From: Campylorhamphus procurvoides
Lineage: Eukaryota > Chordata > Aves > Passeriformes > Dendrocolaptidae
Assembly: GCA_013396655.1 (NCBI GenBank)
Contig: WBMV01008405.1
Location: forward strand, 310,911-374,910
Length of the DNA: 64,000 bases
Reading direction: 5' to 3'
Positions 12,421 to 26,100 of this stretch are shown one piece after another. Each line of letters begins with the position of its first letter. The first letter of the stretch is position 1. The notes beneath the pieces are model-generated. The model made no database searches. It was not told where the DNA came from and saw only the letters and a program-made list of their open reading frames with translations. A program made the translations under genes and the position numbers.

Positions 12421-15400
12421 TATTTAGATTGTAAAGCTCCAACTCATCTATTTCACAAATGTGATTTTTTCTTTTCAGTCTGCAGTTATCTTTCACACCA
12501 AGCCAGGATTATAAAACCCCCTTGGTAAATGTTATCAGTCCAAAGAAGGAAAGAGGAAAACTCCCTCCCTTGGAAGTTTTGCATTCGTGTAGTGGATATA
12601 GCCTGATTACAAGGGAGAGAGAGAAAGGGAAATTCTAGGGGAATTTCCTAGGAAGCAGAAGGGAAACTATTTCAGGTTCAAGAGAGTGCTTTGAGCTGAC
12701 AGAATAGTCAATAAAATGCCTTTAATACTTTTGGTCGATGCCTTGTCTAGGAGGAAGTGTGACACACTAATGCCAGAGAATTTCTATTCTCCAAAATTAC
12801 TTTTCAGCCCAGTACTGTGAGAGCAGGGAAAATCCTGACCTGCAGATGTTTTTGTTTTTTTTTTTTGCCAACAACAGCTCAAAGACTACCAGTTTCCTTT
12901 CTGGATTGTGACTCCTCTCTCCTCTTTGCAAACTGAAAATAGCTTAACACAGAACCTTTGAGACAAGATGCCATTGTTAATGAATGGCACAATTCCACAA
13001 AGACTCAACAGTCAGTTTATTTTTTTCTCTATCAGACCTGTTGCTACAATACTTTTCATCCTGACAGTTGAATTTAGATTTCCTAACAGGTGAGAGAAAA
13101 GGAAGAAAGCTGGACAAAGTTCAGAAAATGTTTTTTTTGTTCTCTAGAAAGGAGTTAAGTATTGATGAGCCTCATGAGGTTCATTAGTAGCCTATAGCGT
13201 TATAACTTCTACACTGGACGTGGAAACACTGGGAATGGCAGGTCTGAAAATGGAAGCTCAGGGTGAGAGGGGGGAAAAAACTGAGGTTACCCAAGGCTGG
13301 TGTAACTTGTCTTGTCTCTTCCCTGGAGAATGATGTTCACCTGTGACTGAACTGACCGAGTCCCACACCAGGCACATCTCAGGGTTTGTACACCTGCAAG
13401 ATGAACTCTGACAGTGGCTCCTCTGAGCAAGAGAAACCACATGAGTCACACTCTGGGCTCTTCTCCTCAGCTACAAAGTGCTGTTGTTTGAGCACGTTTA
13501 TGAGAAACTGTTCATTGTAAAGATTTTATAGATCTGGAACAAGTCCTGGGGCCAATCAATGGTAATTAGTTTACTGGTGTCAGAGCCACTGAAGCAAAAG
13601 GAGCTGGTGTCTCTAGGAGTATTGCTCTGTTAAAGCAAAAGTGAAGGTGTCTGGGTTTGATTTGTGGTTTGTTTTCTTTTAATTCTTGTAAGCAGACCTG
13701 TAACTGTAGTTTGTGAGAACTTTTTGAGGGGGAAGAACTGTTCTCTGAGTAATTCACAGCATGTACCCAGTACCTTTGGTTCTAACAAAATATCTCTGAT
13801 ATTCCTTCAGGTTCTCAGCACCTTTTACTAAGCACATAAACACAGTGAATGTAAATAACTAAGAAAGAAAAGCTATTTTCTTTTCTAGGAGCCCATCTTG
13901 GCCATAGTTAGCCAGGGTAAGGTACAAAGTACTCATGGAATACTTTGTAGTAGTAAAAAGATGAAGTCCTAGTGGTTCAAGGACTCTTGAACCAGTGACA
14001 AAAATAAGACTGAGACTTGCCAAATATTGCAGGCTTAAATTCCTCCCAAAGGAATTGCCTTCCCAATCACTGCTTTTTGAAAATATTTATGAAGTTGAAG
14101 CCCATAGTGTCTTTTAAAAATAACTGCTGTGGTGTCAGAGCAGGAAGTTTCTAGTAGCGTGGCTGTGTTGCAACTGTGGGATTGTTAAAGTCCAACTGAA
14201 TTCTGTTCATTAAAGATGGACACAAATAAGATCCTAAACAGGAGCCCATAAAAGTGCCTGTAAGCATTTTGTTCTTGTTTTGCTAAGCTGTAAATAATTG
14301 TTCCCAGCAGAGGACAGTCATATCTACAGTTAATGGGATGTACATACAACAGAGTTGTGTTGAGATGCCCAAGTTATTTTGCCCAGGTGCTGGAAGGCTG
14401 TTGACTATTGGCTTGATAGCTGAGGTGGATGTATGTATTGTCTGAAGGAAAGGCCCTGAACAGGCAATTTGTGTAAGCAGGAAAAAGAAGAGTAGGGATC
14501 ATAAACACTTCCTGCTGGCCCTCTATTCTGGAGCGTTTCTCAACCTTCTTAAAGCTTTCAGATCTTGTTAATACTTGCTTCAGATTTAGTTCAGCCAAAT
14601 CATTTTCTATCTGAAGCACCCATCTCTCAAGTAGTGTATGCATGATCAGATCTTGTCTCATTCTTGTCCCCCCTACAAAAGGGCAATTTCTGTCATTAGT
14701 GCAATAGCATTGCATTTTTCAGCCCTATCTATAATCATGACCACACAGGGAGGTGCTGGCTGCTTTTCAAAGTAAAAAGCTTGGGGTTTGGAAGCACAGC
14801 AAGCAACTCCTTGCTTTTGAAGCATGCTAAAAGACCACTTGTCTTTGCTTCCTACAGATGTGTTTCTGTTCAGGACCATGGCAAAAGAAAGAGGTGGCAT
14901 CCCCCCCACCCTTTTGTCACAACAGTACTCTATTCTTCCTGTGGCGGCGTGTACAATTAATTTTCACACGCTGCTTGCTCTCTCCTTCAGGTGTATGTGG
15001 GGAACTTGCCTTTAGTTTGCTCTTCTAAAGTGAAATAGCTCTGGTAGTGAATTGTCTCATTTCCTCACAGGGAGCTTTCTTCAGATGCAGCCATGTCCCC
15101 TTTTACCAGTTACTGTGTTTAATACCAGAGAGCACAATTCTCGTAATTGAAAAGTAGGACACAGCTGAAAGTAGGCTGTGGAGTTAATATCTGAAAACAA
15201 CCAGATGTTGTCAAGCTCATAAATGCTGCTCAGATGTCTCGTGTTGCAATACCATCTGGTGGTCACTTGATGGTGGACAATAAGGTCATCCCAAGGGCTT
15301 TGGTGGAGGTCACTTTGGATATGGCCCTGGGCAGAAACAAAGTACCTTAGCAATGAGTCACTGGTTCAGCTTTGTACAGCTTTTCTATAAAGGGAACTTG

Positions 15401-16818
15401 CTGGCTGTGTAGGCAGGCTGCATCTATCCCAGGGTAGCTGCTGGCACCTCTTTTCTGTAGAGTGCACCAAGCTTCACCTTTCTCAGTGTCAGAGATTCCA
15501 AACAGAACCTCTATATGCCTGTGCTGTTTTAAGGGTGTTGGTAAGGAATGACTTGAAAAGAAAGAGGAGCAGCTTTTGCAAAACCACAAGCTTTCATGCT
15601 ATGAAACATCAGCCTGACCTCTTTGTGGTTCTACACTTTCAAGATAGGAAACCCCCTGTGAAAGTTTAGGTGAACTTAGTTTTACAGTTTGTTTTCAACT
15701 AGCCCTGAAGTGGAAGTTGAGGGTGTGAAATGCACAGACAAAATAAATCTTGCAAATTCAGCAGAGCATTGCACTGGCCTACAGCTGAGTCTCTAGACCT
15801 TTCCCCAGGTGACTGTACCCTTTCCAAAACAGCAACACTTAATTTCACCAGTGCTCTTGAGACATCTTGACAGTACTTGCATCTAAAGCACCCCTTGTGT
15901 GACACCTCTCTGCTCCCAGTGCACACTTATCTCCCTGGAATGCCTGCTATTTGCTTTCCACTGATTAACACCCTGTGAAATGCCTTCTGAAGATGTCTCA
16001 CATCAGGGATTTTTCCCTGGGATGATCCAGGCCCAGTAGCTGCTTCTGCAGGGGTGGAACAGGTTGCAGTTCTGCTGTTGTGATCTAGGAGCTGATTTGG
16101 TCTCTACAGGGCCTGAGACAAAGCTTTTCTTGCACAGTGAGTGCTTGTGGCACATCTGTTTTGGCACCCTTCAAGCTCTTGGCTAGAGTTGTGCATAAGT
16201 CATGAGGATTTTCATCACTGAGATAATAACTGGTCTTTGGAAATCCAGGAAAAAGTGGGTTGCAGCGTTGGAGTGAGTAGGTCTGTGCTGCTGATTTTGG
16301 AAGCACTATTAAGTACTTGTGTTGTACAGGAGAAAATGGCTACTTGGGTACACGATGTGCCTTGGGGTATAAAGGGCACAAAGATGTCCTGATTGTTCCG
16401 GCCACATCAAAAATCAAAGTGTGACTAACTGGAAGTCTCTAATAACACCTTTCAGCTTTGAATATTTGCATGTCTTCTCTAGGAATGTCAGAGTGAAGGT
16501 GATTTGTGAGGCCATCCATAACTGGGCAGATGGTTAGTAGTTGCATGACTATGCTTCTCAAGTGTTTCTCTGTTCACATATCTTAGAATTGTGACACAAA
16601 TGTTGAGTGTTCTAGTTGTGATAATTCTTAAACTATTTACACTCAAGCTCTTCTGCTAGTCTCTGCTTTAGTGATCTCTTAAGGTGCATGTACACTCAAA
16701 TCAGAGACAAGATCTTAGCTTTCTGTCCTATCATACACTTTGAGATACAAACAGCAGTGAACAGCTCTGTTTTCTCTGAGACAAAGACATGTAAAATATC
16801 AGCTGAAGGAACTATGTT

Positions 16819-16833
16819 TATATATATATATAT
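16819..16833. repeat. Short (TA)n microsatellite
   Basis: About seven TA dinucleotides in an AT-rich region. Confidence 0.8.
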
Positions 16834-19800
16834 GAGAGATCATTGGTTGTTTTGGGTTTCTCTAACTAAGAACTCCTGCTGCACTTTTTAAACTTGATTC
16901 AGTTCCTGCAGAAAATATGTTTAAAATCATAGGCCAAATGCTTTATTTATTCATGTACAAGTATAGAGGCAGGACTGTATTTGGCTAAGTTCTCTGGTGT
17001 CTTGTATTATGCCATGGGTATTTTGTTGGTATGAAAAGGATGTCCATATTTTTATGTCTCAAAGTACTTAGAGTGGTTTTCCACTACAGTCAGACCCTCC
17101 TAGAGTACAATATTATTCAGTGCACAGCTGTTGCTGATAAACAGTTGTTTTTCTGCTTTGCCATCAGATTCTAGGGAAGGAGACACTTCCAGAGAGATGT
17201 CTCACAAAGCTCCATCCAGGATTTTTGTCATTGCAATGGGCTACTTTCAGTCTAGACAGATGTAGAAACTGAGTGGGTCTTCTCCTGCTGGGAAGATATG
17301 TGCTTCCTGAGCCACCCCTGTTCCCACAGCTGGACTGTCTGAATTCACATCCTCTCCTGACGCTAAAACTTTACAAATCCCTATCTTTTCAATGTGCCAA
17401 AAACTTGAGTTCAGGGCATTTGCGGTAACAGATGACAAGGCTTGGGGGCTTCAGAAATGACCAAGCTTTGAGTGAAAACTATACAGAACTTTGATTTGGA
17501 AAAGCAGGATTCCTTCTCCAATTTCTCATTGCATGCATCAGCTCTTTTTACCAGTAAGCAATGAGAAACTGGGTTGATCTTTGATGGGAATATGATAATT
17601 AACTGCTGCTTGCCCAAACTACATCTTGTAACTTCTGCTGGGTCAGTGGGGAGTAGTGTTGGATGGGGCTTGCTGTGCAACCTACTGCATCTCTGTCTCT
17701 CTAAGGAGAAGGGATGTGATGTCCTCAGATGGGAAAGTACAGAGTGCTAATGGATTAGGGATGTCATTGTGCATAGTTTACTGGCAGCTGCCAAACATCT
17801 TGAGGACTCCTTATAATGCAGGCAAACAAAATATTTTCTTTGGATCTTTAGAGCAGTATTGAATGGTGCTAAACATTGCAGCTGCCTTTTTTTTGCAGAC
17901 GCAAATGTCCATTTTTGGTGAAAATATGTAATGGAATGAGATCCTTTCCTGCTTCCCCCTGGTATATTTGTGGAAAGTTAATTAGGAATTACTAGGTGTG
18001 ACTTGTGCTGTGCTTTAACTGATAGCTGTTAAATAAAATAATAGCTTATGTGTTCAACCCAAGGGAGAAATCATTTGTCGGAAGCACTTGAAATATGTTA
18101 AGTTTATGTGACCTAGTTTTAAAGCATTTCCTCAGAGCACTCATGGAAATCTTCTCTAGATGTTCATATGCTGATCTTATGCTTGTAGTTCAAAGCCCCT
18201 ACATTCCTGTCCTACTACCAGATGGGATTTGAAAAGTCTTGTTAATTTTGTGTCTTACAATGCTCAGACTTTGAGGACCTCAAAGCTGACCTTGGTGCTT
18301 CTAAGACTGTTTATTTAGAGGACTGACCTATGAGTATTACATGGGGTTTTTTTATAATCATTCAAGCTATAAACAATCATTTGGGAGGTTGAGTTGGCAG
18401 CTGAAGGACAGCAAGCACCTTGGAGCAGCTCTGAAGCAGAACACAGATTTCAGAAACTGAAGCAACCCTATTTTTAAGCAGTCACTCAGGGAAGGCAAAA
18501 TATCTGAGACTTGCAGCCCTCCAAGTTCTGGAGCACCCCAAGATGAAACATTTGCCCTTCCCTGTACAGGGAAGGTGTTTACATGGGGTATCTCTGATCT
18601 GCACCTTGCTGGTAGTGAGTCAATGGTGGCCTTTGCAATGACTCGTGTTAACTCACTGAGTTGTGTTTCTAAATCCCTGTGCCATGGGCTGCGAATGCAA
18701 GGAGGATTGGAGCTGAAGTAGCACACTTCTACCCCTTGGAGATGTAAATACCTCTCGACATAAGGATGGTTTCTGGGTGGAAACTCGCTCATGTCTGTCT
18801 CAACACCAAATAACAATAGGGGAAAATGGGAACCAAGACAATAAAACCGAATTTTAACCAAGGCTGTTGTAACTTAGATACTTTTCTTCCTTCCTCTGAG
18901 ATGTGGAACACATCTGTAGTTGAGCTGAGGAAGGGACACTCTTGCAACCATGTCAAGCCAGCAAAGCTGCACTGACTTAGACCAGCTTGTGCGTGTCACT
19001 TTGCACATGAATAGAGTTCAACTTCAGCTATGAAAGTATTTGGAAAGCACCTGTGATGCAGTGGTTTTATTCCATGACCACCGTGAAGATTTGCAGTTGC
19101 AGTAAGGCTGTAGTACAGGGTGAAATTAATGATGTAGAGGACCATCTTTGAGGACAGAAGTTTCCCATGAGGAAATTCAAAGATCCCCCAGACAGACCTA
19201 CCACAAAACCCTCCTAGCTCTTCAATTAGGTGTTTTGCTTTTCGGTTTGAGAATATTAAGGCTTTATCCAGGCACTTGTGCCGTCATATCCTCGTGTCAA
19301 AAAATGAGTCTGTGCTCAACAAGGCACTGCTGTTTTCCTTGGCATTAACAGATCTCAAATGTGGGCCAAAGCAATGTTTATGGAATTGGTTTTCCCCAGA
19401 GCATACTTATTGGATGGATGACAGCACTAGTATGAATACACACACTTTTTTCTGCTTCATTACTCTGGTGAGTGAAGAAATGGGGGAGGAGGTAGTAAGA
19501 TGTTATAGCATAGGGATTTAAATAAGTCCTAGTGACAGATAAAATGCTGACCCCTGACTCTCTAGCTTGGCATAGCTATTTCCCAGCCTGTCTTGTAGAG
19601 GAGACCTTTCCAGGAAAACCTTTTAGCCTTAAACCTTTTAATTTCTCCCCTTCACCACTTTCCCAGCAGAGGACTTAGAAAGTACATGAGATGTAACACA
19701 ACATGGGAACCCTGGGGAATTCCATTCCCATCCTTGCATGTTGTTGCAGCCTTTCTTGTCATGAAAAATTCCTTCATCTCAAACAAAAAAATCAATCTGC

Positions 19801-20044
19801 AAAAGAACATGCATTTTGTTGTAGGAGACAGTAAGAGCTCTCATAGGTTCTACTCTATAGATCCTAGTAGAAAGGAGCATTAGATTCCTACAGTGTCATG
19901 CTCTGGGTATGGGTGATTGAGTGAGGAGTGTATGGGAGTTAACCATGGGATGGCCCTCACTGGATATATGTAAGAGCTAGAAAAGTAGTAACACTCCTGT
20001 TGCCACCTCCTCTCACTTCTTGGATTTCAGATATTTCTGGGCAT

Positions 20045-20045
20045 N
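20045..20045. other. Single ambiguous base (N)
   Basis: The only non-ACGT symbol noticed. It marks an unresolved base in the assembly. Confidence 0.99.
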
Positions 20046-21082
20046 GATAGTGAACTGCATTTGGGTAAGAAGAAATTGTCACCTTTCAGGAAGTAAGAGT
20101 CCGTGGTAACTGAGAGACAGTAACTGCAAAGATGTGTGTTTTGGGAGCAGTTCAGTGTTGTTTACACTCTTTGTGGTGACAGGGAAGAAAGACAACAGCA
20201 GTTTCTCCAGAGCTGGATAGCTGGAATATGCTGCTTCTTCAGATGTTTTCAATAATCAGTTTGCATCATGCAAGGATGCAGAAGGCGCATACAGCAACTC
20301 CCTTTAGACCTAAATGTCTTTTTAGAAAGAGCAACCAAGTTTAAGCTGAGCTGGCTCAACAAAGGAAATATAGATAGTTTTGGATGCTCTTCTCCTTCCT
20401 GATGTCAAAATAAATGAGTGCTTTTGAGAAATGATGAGAAGGATCTGCTTGGCTCTAGCTCTAACCCTCTATGCATCGTCACAGTAATCATTGCCCTGGC
20501 AAGATTATTGATAAAGGAGAATGAAAGCAAGTTTGCTTTTACAAAAATCTTATGATTCAGAACTTCAGCATATTGTAGTGTAGAATATGGGAAATTTAGA
20601 AGTTAAGAAAAAAGCTAGAGCTGAAGTGATTATATGTCAAATGCACTTAGTTGAGGAATACATTTGGACTCTACAACCATCTATATTCATAAATTGATGA
20701 GAGGCAAAAGAAAAAAAATTAAGTAAATAGTGGTCTCCTTCATGCCATTGAGCCTAGTCTTTTCAGTAGCCTTGCAAGGAAATTGTAAGTGAAATAAAAT
20801 AATACGGAAAACTGCACAATAATGTAAGAACGAGGAGATGTGAGAGACAAATACCTGCATACAAGCCTAAGCTGTAGAAATAATTTTAAAAATTAAAACC
20901 TCTTGCTGTTCTCTAGATGAAAAATTGACCTGTTTTGTTCATCCTCCCCACTCTTTATTAGAGTTACATTCTCTAACTACACCAAGCAAAAGCTAAATTA
21001 TGTGCTTCACCAGCACTCTTATAGAACAGAAGTGAATTTGGAGTGAAGAGTTGGGTATGAAAAGCTCAAAATGACCCTATGA

Positions 21083-21655
21083 TGTGTGCTTTTGCAGCCC
21101 AGAAAGCCAATTGTGTCCTGGGCAGGTTGAGGGGGGATTCTGCCTCCTGTGAGACCACACCTGGACTGTTGCGTCCAACTTTGGGGTCCCCAGTGTAAGA
21201 AGGATGTGAACCTTCTGGGTCCAGGGGACTCTATGTAGATGGTCAGTGGGCTGGAGCACCTCCCCTCTGAAGGCAGATTGATAGAGTTGGGGCTGTCCAG
21301 CCTGGAGAAGAAGGCTCTGGGGAGACCTTAGAGCACCTTCCAGTATGTAAAGGGGACTTACACAAAGGCTGGAGAGGGACTTTTCTCCAGGGCATAATGA
21401 TAGAACAAGGGGAAATGGTCTTATACTGAAGGAGTGTAGGTTTCGATTAGGTATTAGGAAGAAATGCTTCTCTGTGAGGGTGATGAGGCACTCAAAGGGG
21501 TTGCCCAGAGAAGCTGTGGCTGCTCCATCCCTGGAAGTGATCAATGCCAGGTTGGATCAGCAACGTGATCTAATGGAAGGTATCCCTGGCCATTGCAGGA
21601 GGGTTGGAATGGAATGATCTATATAGTCCCTTCCAACCCAAACTATTCTATGAAA
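21083..21655 (+). mobile_element. CR1 fragment, plus orientation
   Basis: It starts at ttgcagcccagaaagccaa, within the ORF2 C-terminal region, and runs through the CR1 3' UTR to gtcccttccaacccaaac and tctatg at the end. Stops and indels break the coding part. Confidence 0.93.
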
Positions 21656-22680
21656 AGCAGATGAGAGAACAACAAAATCTGGAATTAGCTACAGCCATAA
21701 AATGGAGTTTCCTTTTAGTGATGCTGAAGGTGGCTGTAGTTTTCTTTGTTTTGGACTCCCTGTGAGCGCAAGGGAAAACTTAAAGGAAAAATACCTCAAC
21801 AAAACCAAGATATCACAATCAAAACTAATCTTTCCTTTTACCCCCAGCAAGAGACCCAGCTGAAAACCCAATCCAGTACAAGTCCTGGTTTGCCTCTTCT
21901 ATACACTGTAGGTGGCACAGGTGCCTTGGGCCAGGTCTGAGCAGCCAAGGGTGCCTTCCTAGCCCTGTGCTGATCTGAGCTCTTGTCCTAGCTCAGGAGC
22001 AGCTGAACCCTTGTGATGTGCATTGCAGAGCTGCAATTCCTACCTTCCCATCAGCACAGGGAATTCATACCCTTGTAATGCTACACTAAAGCAGTGGCAT
22101 TTCTCCAGACCCTGTTAGCACAGGAATCTCTGCACCATGCCTTGATGGGTGGTTAAGATGTGCCTGAAGGTGTTGAGGTGCTGTTTTAAAAATGATGTGA
22201 GCTGATGTGAGCTGAAATCAATGACTGGAATTTTCTGAGGCTCAGGTTGCTTTGAATAATCTGATTGCAGGTATATTCAGTGTACACACAACCCCCCCAT
22301 GGCTCTGAAAATTGTCAGTGTTCAGTGAGATAATTCACTGAGTATATATTCACATTCTGTGTGTGTATTAATGGACTGTATCAAAAATATATTTCATTGC
22401 TCAGAGCACATTTCATAGTTTTTTCTTTCCTCCCCTTTTATGTCTCACCTGCAGAAACAAAGCTCAGTCACTAACACGTGCATGCAGTGTCCTTTCACCT
22501 GGACTGCCACCTTCTGTGGGTGTTTAGGAATGCTCAGCTTCCATGGCAGGCAGTTGGCTCTATAGACTTCTTGTCCTGAGTGGGAGGGAAGGCTGTAACA
22601 CAGTTCAGAAAAGGAATGTGAGAGGGGTGTGAGGGACAGAAACCAGTTCATCCCTTTCCTAAGGGTTCCTTAAGTACTTA
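21656..22680. other. Non-coding spacer between two CR1 copies
   Basis: Nothing recognised between the plus-oriented and minus-oriented CR1 copies. Confidence 0.55.
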
Positions 22681-23140
22681 TCACAGAAGCATAGAATGGA
22701 TTTAAAGTGATCCTTAAAGTTGATCCAGTTTCAACCCTCCCTGCCATGGTGAGGGATACCTTCCACTAGATCAGGTTGCTCAAAGCCCCATCCAACCTGG
22801 CCTGGATGCTTTCAGAGATGGGGCATCCATAATGTCTCTGAGCAACCCATTCCATTGCTTTACCACCCTCATGGGAAAGAATTTCATCCTGTGTGCAATC
22901 TGCATCTACCCTCTTTTGGTTTAAAATAATTCTCTTGTCCTGCTAGTAAAGACCCTGGAGAACAGTATTTTTTCTTTTAAGGCCTCTTTAAGTACCAAAA
23001 GGACACACTAAGGTCTCCCTGGAGTCTTCTCCAGATAGAACAACCCCAACTCTCTCAGCCTGTCTCCAGAGGAAAGGTGTTCCAGCACTGATCACGTCTG
23101 TGGACCTCTTCTGGATCTGCTACACCAGGTCCATGTCTGC
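22681..23140 (-). mobile_element. CR1 fragment, minus orientation
   Basis: It begins with reversed CR1 3' end (atcacagaagcatagaatgg) and contains ccaacctggcctggatgc, gggcatccataatgtc and tctggatctgctacaccagg blocks in the order expected for an inverted copy. Confidence 0.92.
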
Positions 23141-26100
23141 AGTAAGCTGTAGATGGTGTTTGTGAGAATGAGGTGGGAAAAAGCCAGCAAGCCCCCTAAT
23201 GCATTGACTGCACCTGTGTGTGTGGTTTGGGGGTAGTGTGTTTGTTTGCTTTGATTTTTAAATAATATAAGGCTTTTTCTTTTGTAAAGTAAAATGTTCT
23301 TTCCTCAACCTCTTCTCTAGCAGAGAAAATATGCAGAACTGGTGACTGTTCTACCAAAGGATAAGTCTCTTGAATGTAGTATATACATTCATGTAATCTT
23401 ATTTTAGGGCTTTCATAACTGGAGAGAGCGTACTGGAGACTCCTTTGTAATGCTCATCTTGGTAAATATTTCAATAACCTGGTCTGTATTACAAGAGGGT
23501 TCAGAATGAAAATTTCCTACTACCTTTTCTCCCTTCCAGAAATATTTAAATAATTTGCCTAGAATGAAAAATATGTGCTGATTTCTACCTTTGCATTACT
23601 TACACTTGTGTTGTCAAATTAAACTCAAAACAATGGCAAGCTTTTTGATTTAATGAGAACCGAAATCTAAAGCTGTGTCATTTCCCTCCTTGCTCAGGAT
23701 TCAGTTTTAATCAACTGGTGAAATACTTCTATTTAGGTTTCAGAAAGGCAAAATTGTCTGTCATGAGCTGGCTCTTGGGGTGTCTGAGTTCACATGAAGG
23801 TATGAGAAATTGGGCTTTGTGGCTTCAGTAGCTCTATATTTGTTTCTCTCCTACATTCCTCTCCCCCTGCACGAGCATGACCTTGGTGGGTTCAGTTCCT
23901 TTTAAAGGAAGGGACAAGCTATTGAGAATAAAAACAGATTTTAAAGTTGGAAAGCTGTTTTAAATGCCCTGCTGTAGGGACTGGTATGTACACCTGTGGC
24001 TGTAGTTTTTGTGGGGGTGTGGTTTTTTAAAATTCATCTAATATAAATCTTCCATCAAAACTTGAAGGCAATGAGTTTGTCTGAACTCTACTTGTGCCAA
24101 CAGTATTTTGTTCTCTCGTTTTTCAAAGCCCACCTGCAGTTGTAACATAAACCACACAGACTCACAGCTTGGGAAAGCCCTCCCACGCAGTCACTTTCCC
24201 TCTTTCTTGTCTTTTCACTCTTACACTTGAATTCCTTCACCGTCTGCAGGCTGCACCTTGGGTTGTGACTGTGTGTGTACTGCTCAGTTCCCTGGGAACC
24301 CTTCCCTTCCTTGCACGGGGTTTTTAGCAGCTCTTACACAGTCAGTTTGTAAACAGTGGCCGTTCAGAATCTGAGAGGTTATGTAGGGTTTTCTTTTCAG
24401 TGTGACTAGTGCACTGAATATCTCGAGCCTTTTCTCTTGCCCAGGTGGCATTTTGAGGCAGTAAGTGTGATTTGATTATTTTCAGCCAGTTCATTCTCTG
24501 AACTTCACCAAACTTAAACTCCCCCCATTCAGTCACTTCTGTCAATGTGTAACATTAATGACTAAAGGTAAGTAAAAGGGTAAAGAGCAGAAATAAATGC
24601 AAAACTGTACTCGGCGAGTAAATTAGTTGGAAATGCCTTTTGGAGTGGCAGGTGAAAGCTGCCTTTTTATTTCAGTGTTACTTCTTAGCCTCACCTCTCA
24701 TTTTGCAGTCTAAGCACACCCCAGCTGGCAGCCAGGGCAGGGGACTGGAGTTACAGAGCTGCAATATTTTAACAGGGAAATCCCTCAATCTGTATTTTTT
24801 TCCTCTCCAGCAAACTGTCGCTTATGACAACAAAAATAAAACCAAAACAAGCCAAATCCAGATTGTTTCTTTTTCATTTTTCCCATGTCTACATCATCTG
24901 AAGCAACTTCGCAAGACTTTATCCGAAAAGCCACAGCCCTGATAGTGCAGCTTTAGCACATTCTAGTACAAGACATAAAACTTGGTCTCTTGCTTACCTC
25001 TGGAATCTCTCAGTAGCCTGTCTGCATGTGCTGAGATCCAAACGTGCTGCTGCGAGTCATTTCTGCCCTGAATGAGGAAGTGCAGGAAGGGGGCAGGATG
25101 TGAAGCAGTGACTCAGATACTGAGGGGCTGTTTTGCTGGAGACTAGCTGAGAAATGAGAGGAATTATTGAGGGCTTATCATGTTCATCTGACGTAAGAAC
25201 TAGCTTTGACCAATAGTAAGAGCTTGGGAACATTCAATATTTCACCTTTAACCTTTTCCCAAACTTTATCTGCTTATAATAAAGTTATAATGCAATGTGC
25301 ATGTACTGTATTCCTTTCTAGGAGGACTGTCTACCTTTAGTCCTGTAAAACACACATCCTTTGTTAAGACACATTTCTTTGCATGAATGTGCTACCTGAA
25401 GATGTTCAAAAGATGGATTTTGCTAATATCTCTGAAGCAATTCTTGCTTGTTAGCTCAAGCAGGCACTAGAGACTTTGATTCTTTCTATCAAGGGTTTTT
25501 AGTATTTTTTTTAATTTTATCTCTTTACAATTAGTTTTGACTGATGTTCATGTGTTTAGTTTCCTATACAGCTGAACACAGGGACTATCACTTGCAGTCT
25601 CCAAGCCTGTCTTTCAACTCTACAGTGTCAAAAGAGCTGTTTCCTTTATTTGTGCTGCAGTAAAGCACTGTTGCTTCCCTGGTGCTCTGCTTTTGATGTG
25701 CAGGTATTGAGCAATGTTTACTTCTTATGTTTTCAGCCAGCCATGGTAGAAGCTTTTCTGTTTCTCGCTCAGAGAGCTCTTGGATCTCACTGAGCTGTGG
25801 ACTCCAGTGTGGGTGCCTGGCATGTTCTGCTATGGCATTTCATAAAGGAATTGAAGTTTATCTTTCTATGGGCATTTGCAAACAAGGGTGTTGCTTCACT
25901 GAGGGTTTTTTTTGCACATATTTGCACAATTTAGCACTTGCAGAAAAATATATTTGAGGGATCTGTTTAACTCTTGTATTAAAACTACCATTGTTTGGGT
26001 AGTCTCCCTTGCATTGAATTGAATCCTTCTGTTATCTCCCTTTGTTTACTTTATAAGTCTATGTACACAATTCTTAATGCACTGTTAAGTGTTGAACTTT

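Larger units (their letters stand above)
12421..21082. other. Non-coding, one anonymous ORF
   Basis: A long repeat-poor stretch. The minus-strand ORF at 18367-18861 (164 codons) is the longest outside repeats in the left 38 kb, but I recognise no domain in it. A poly-T run lies at about 12850 and a (TA)n at about 16820. Confidence 0.5.

Noticed and set aside
21077..21544. 155-codon minus-strand ORF
   Set aside because: It is the antisense shadow of a CR1 fragment.
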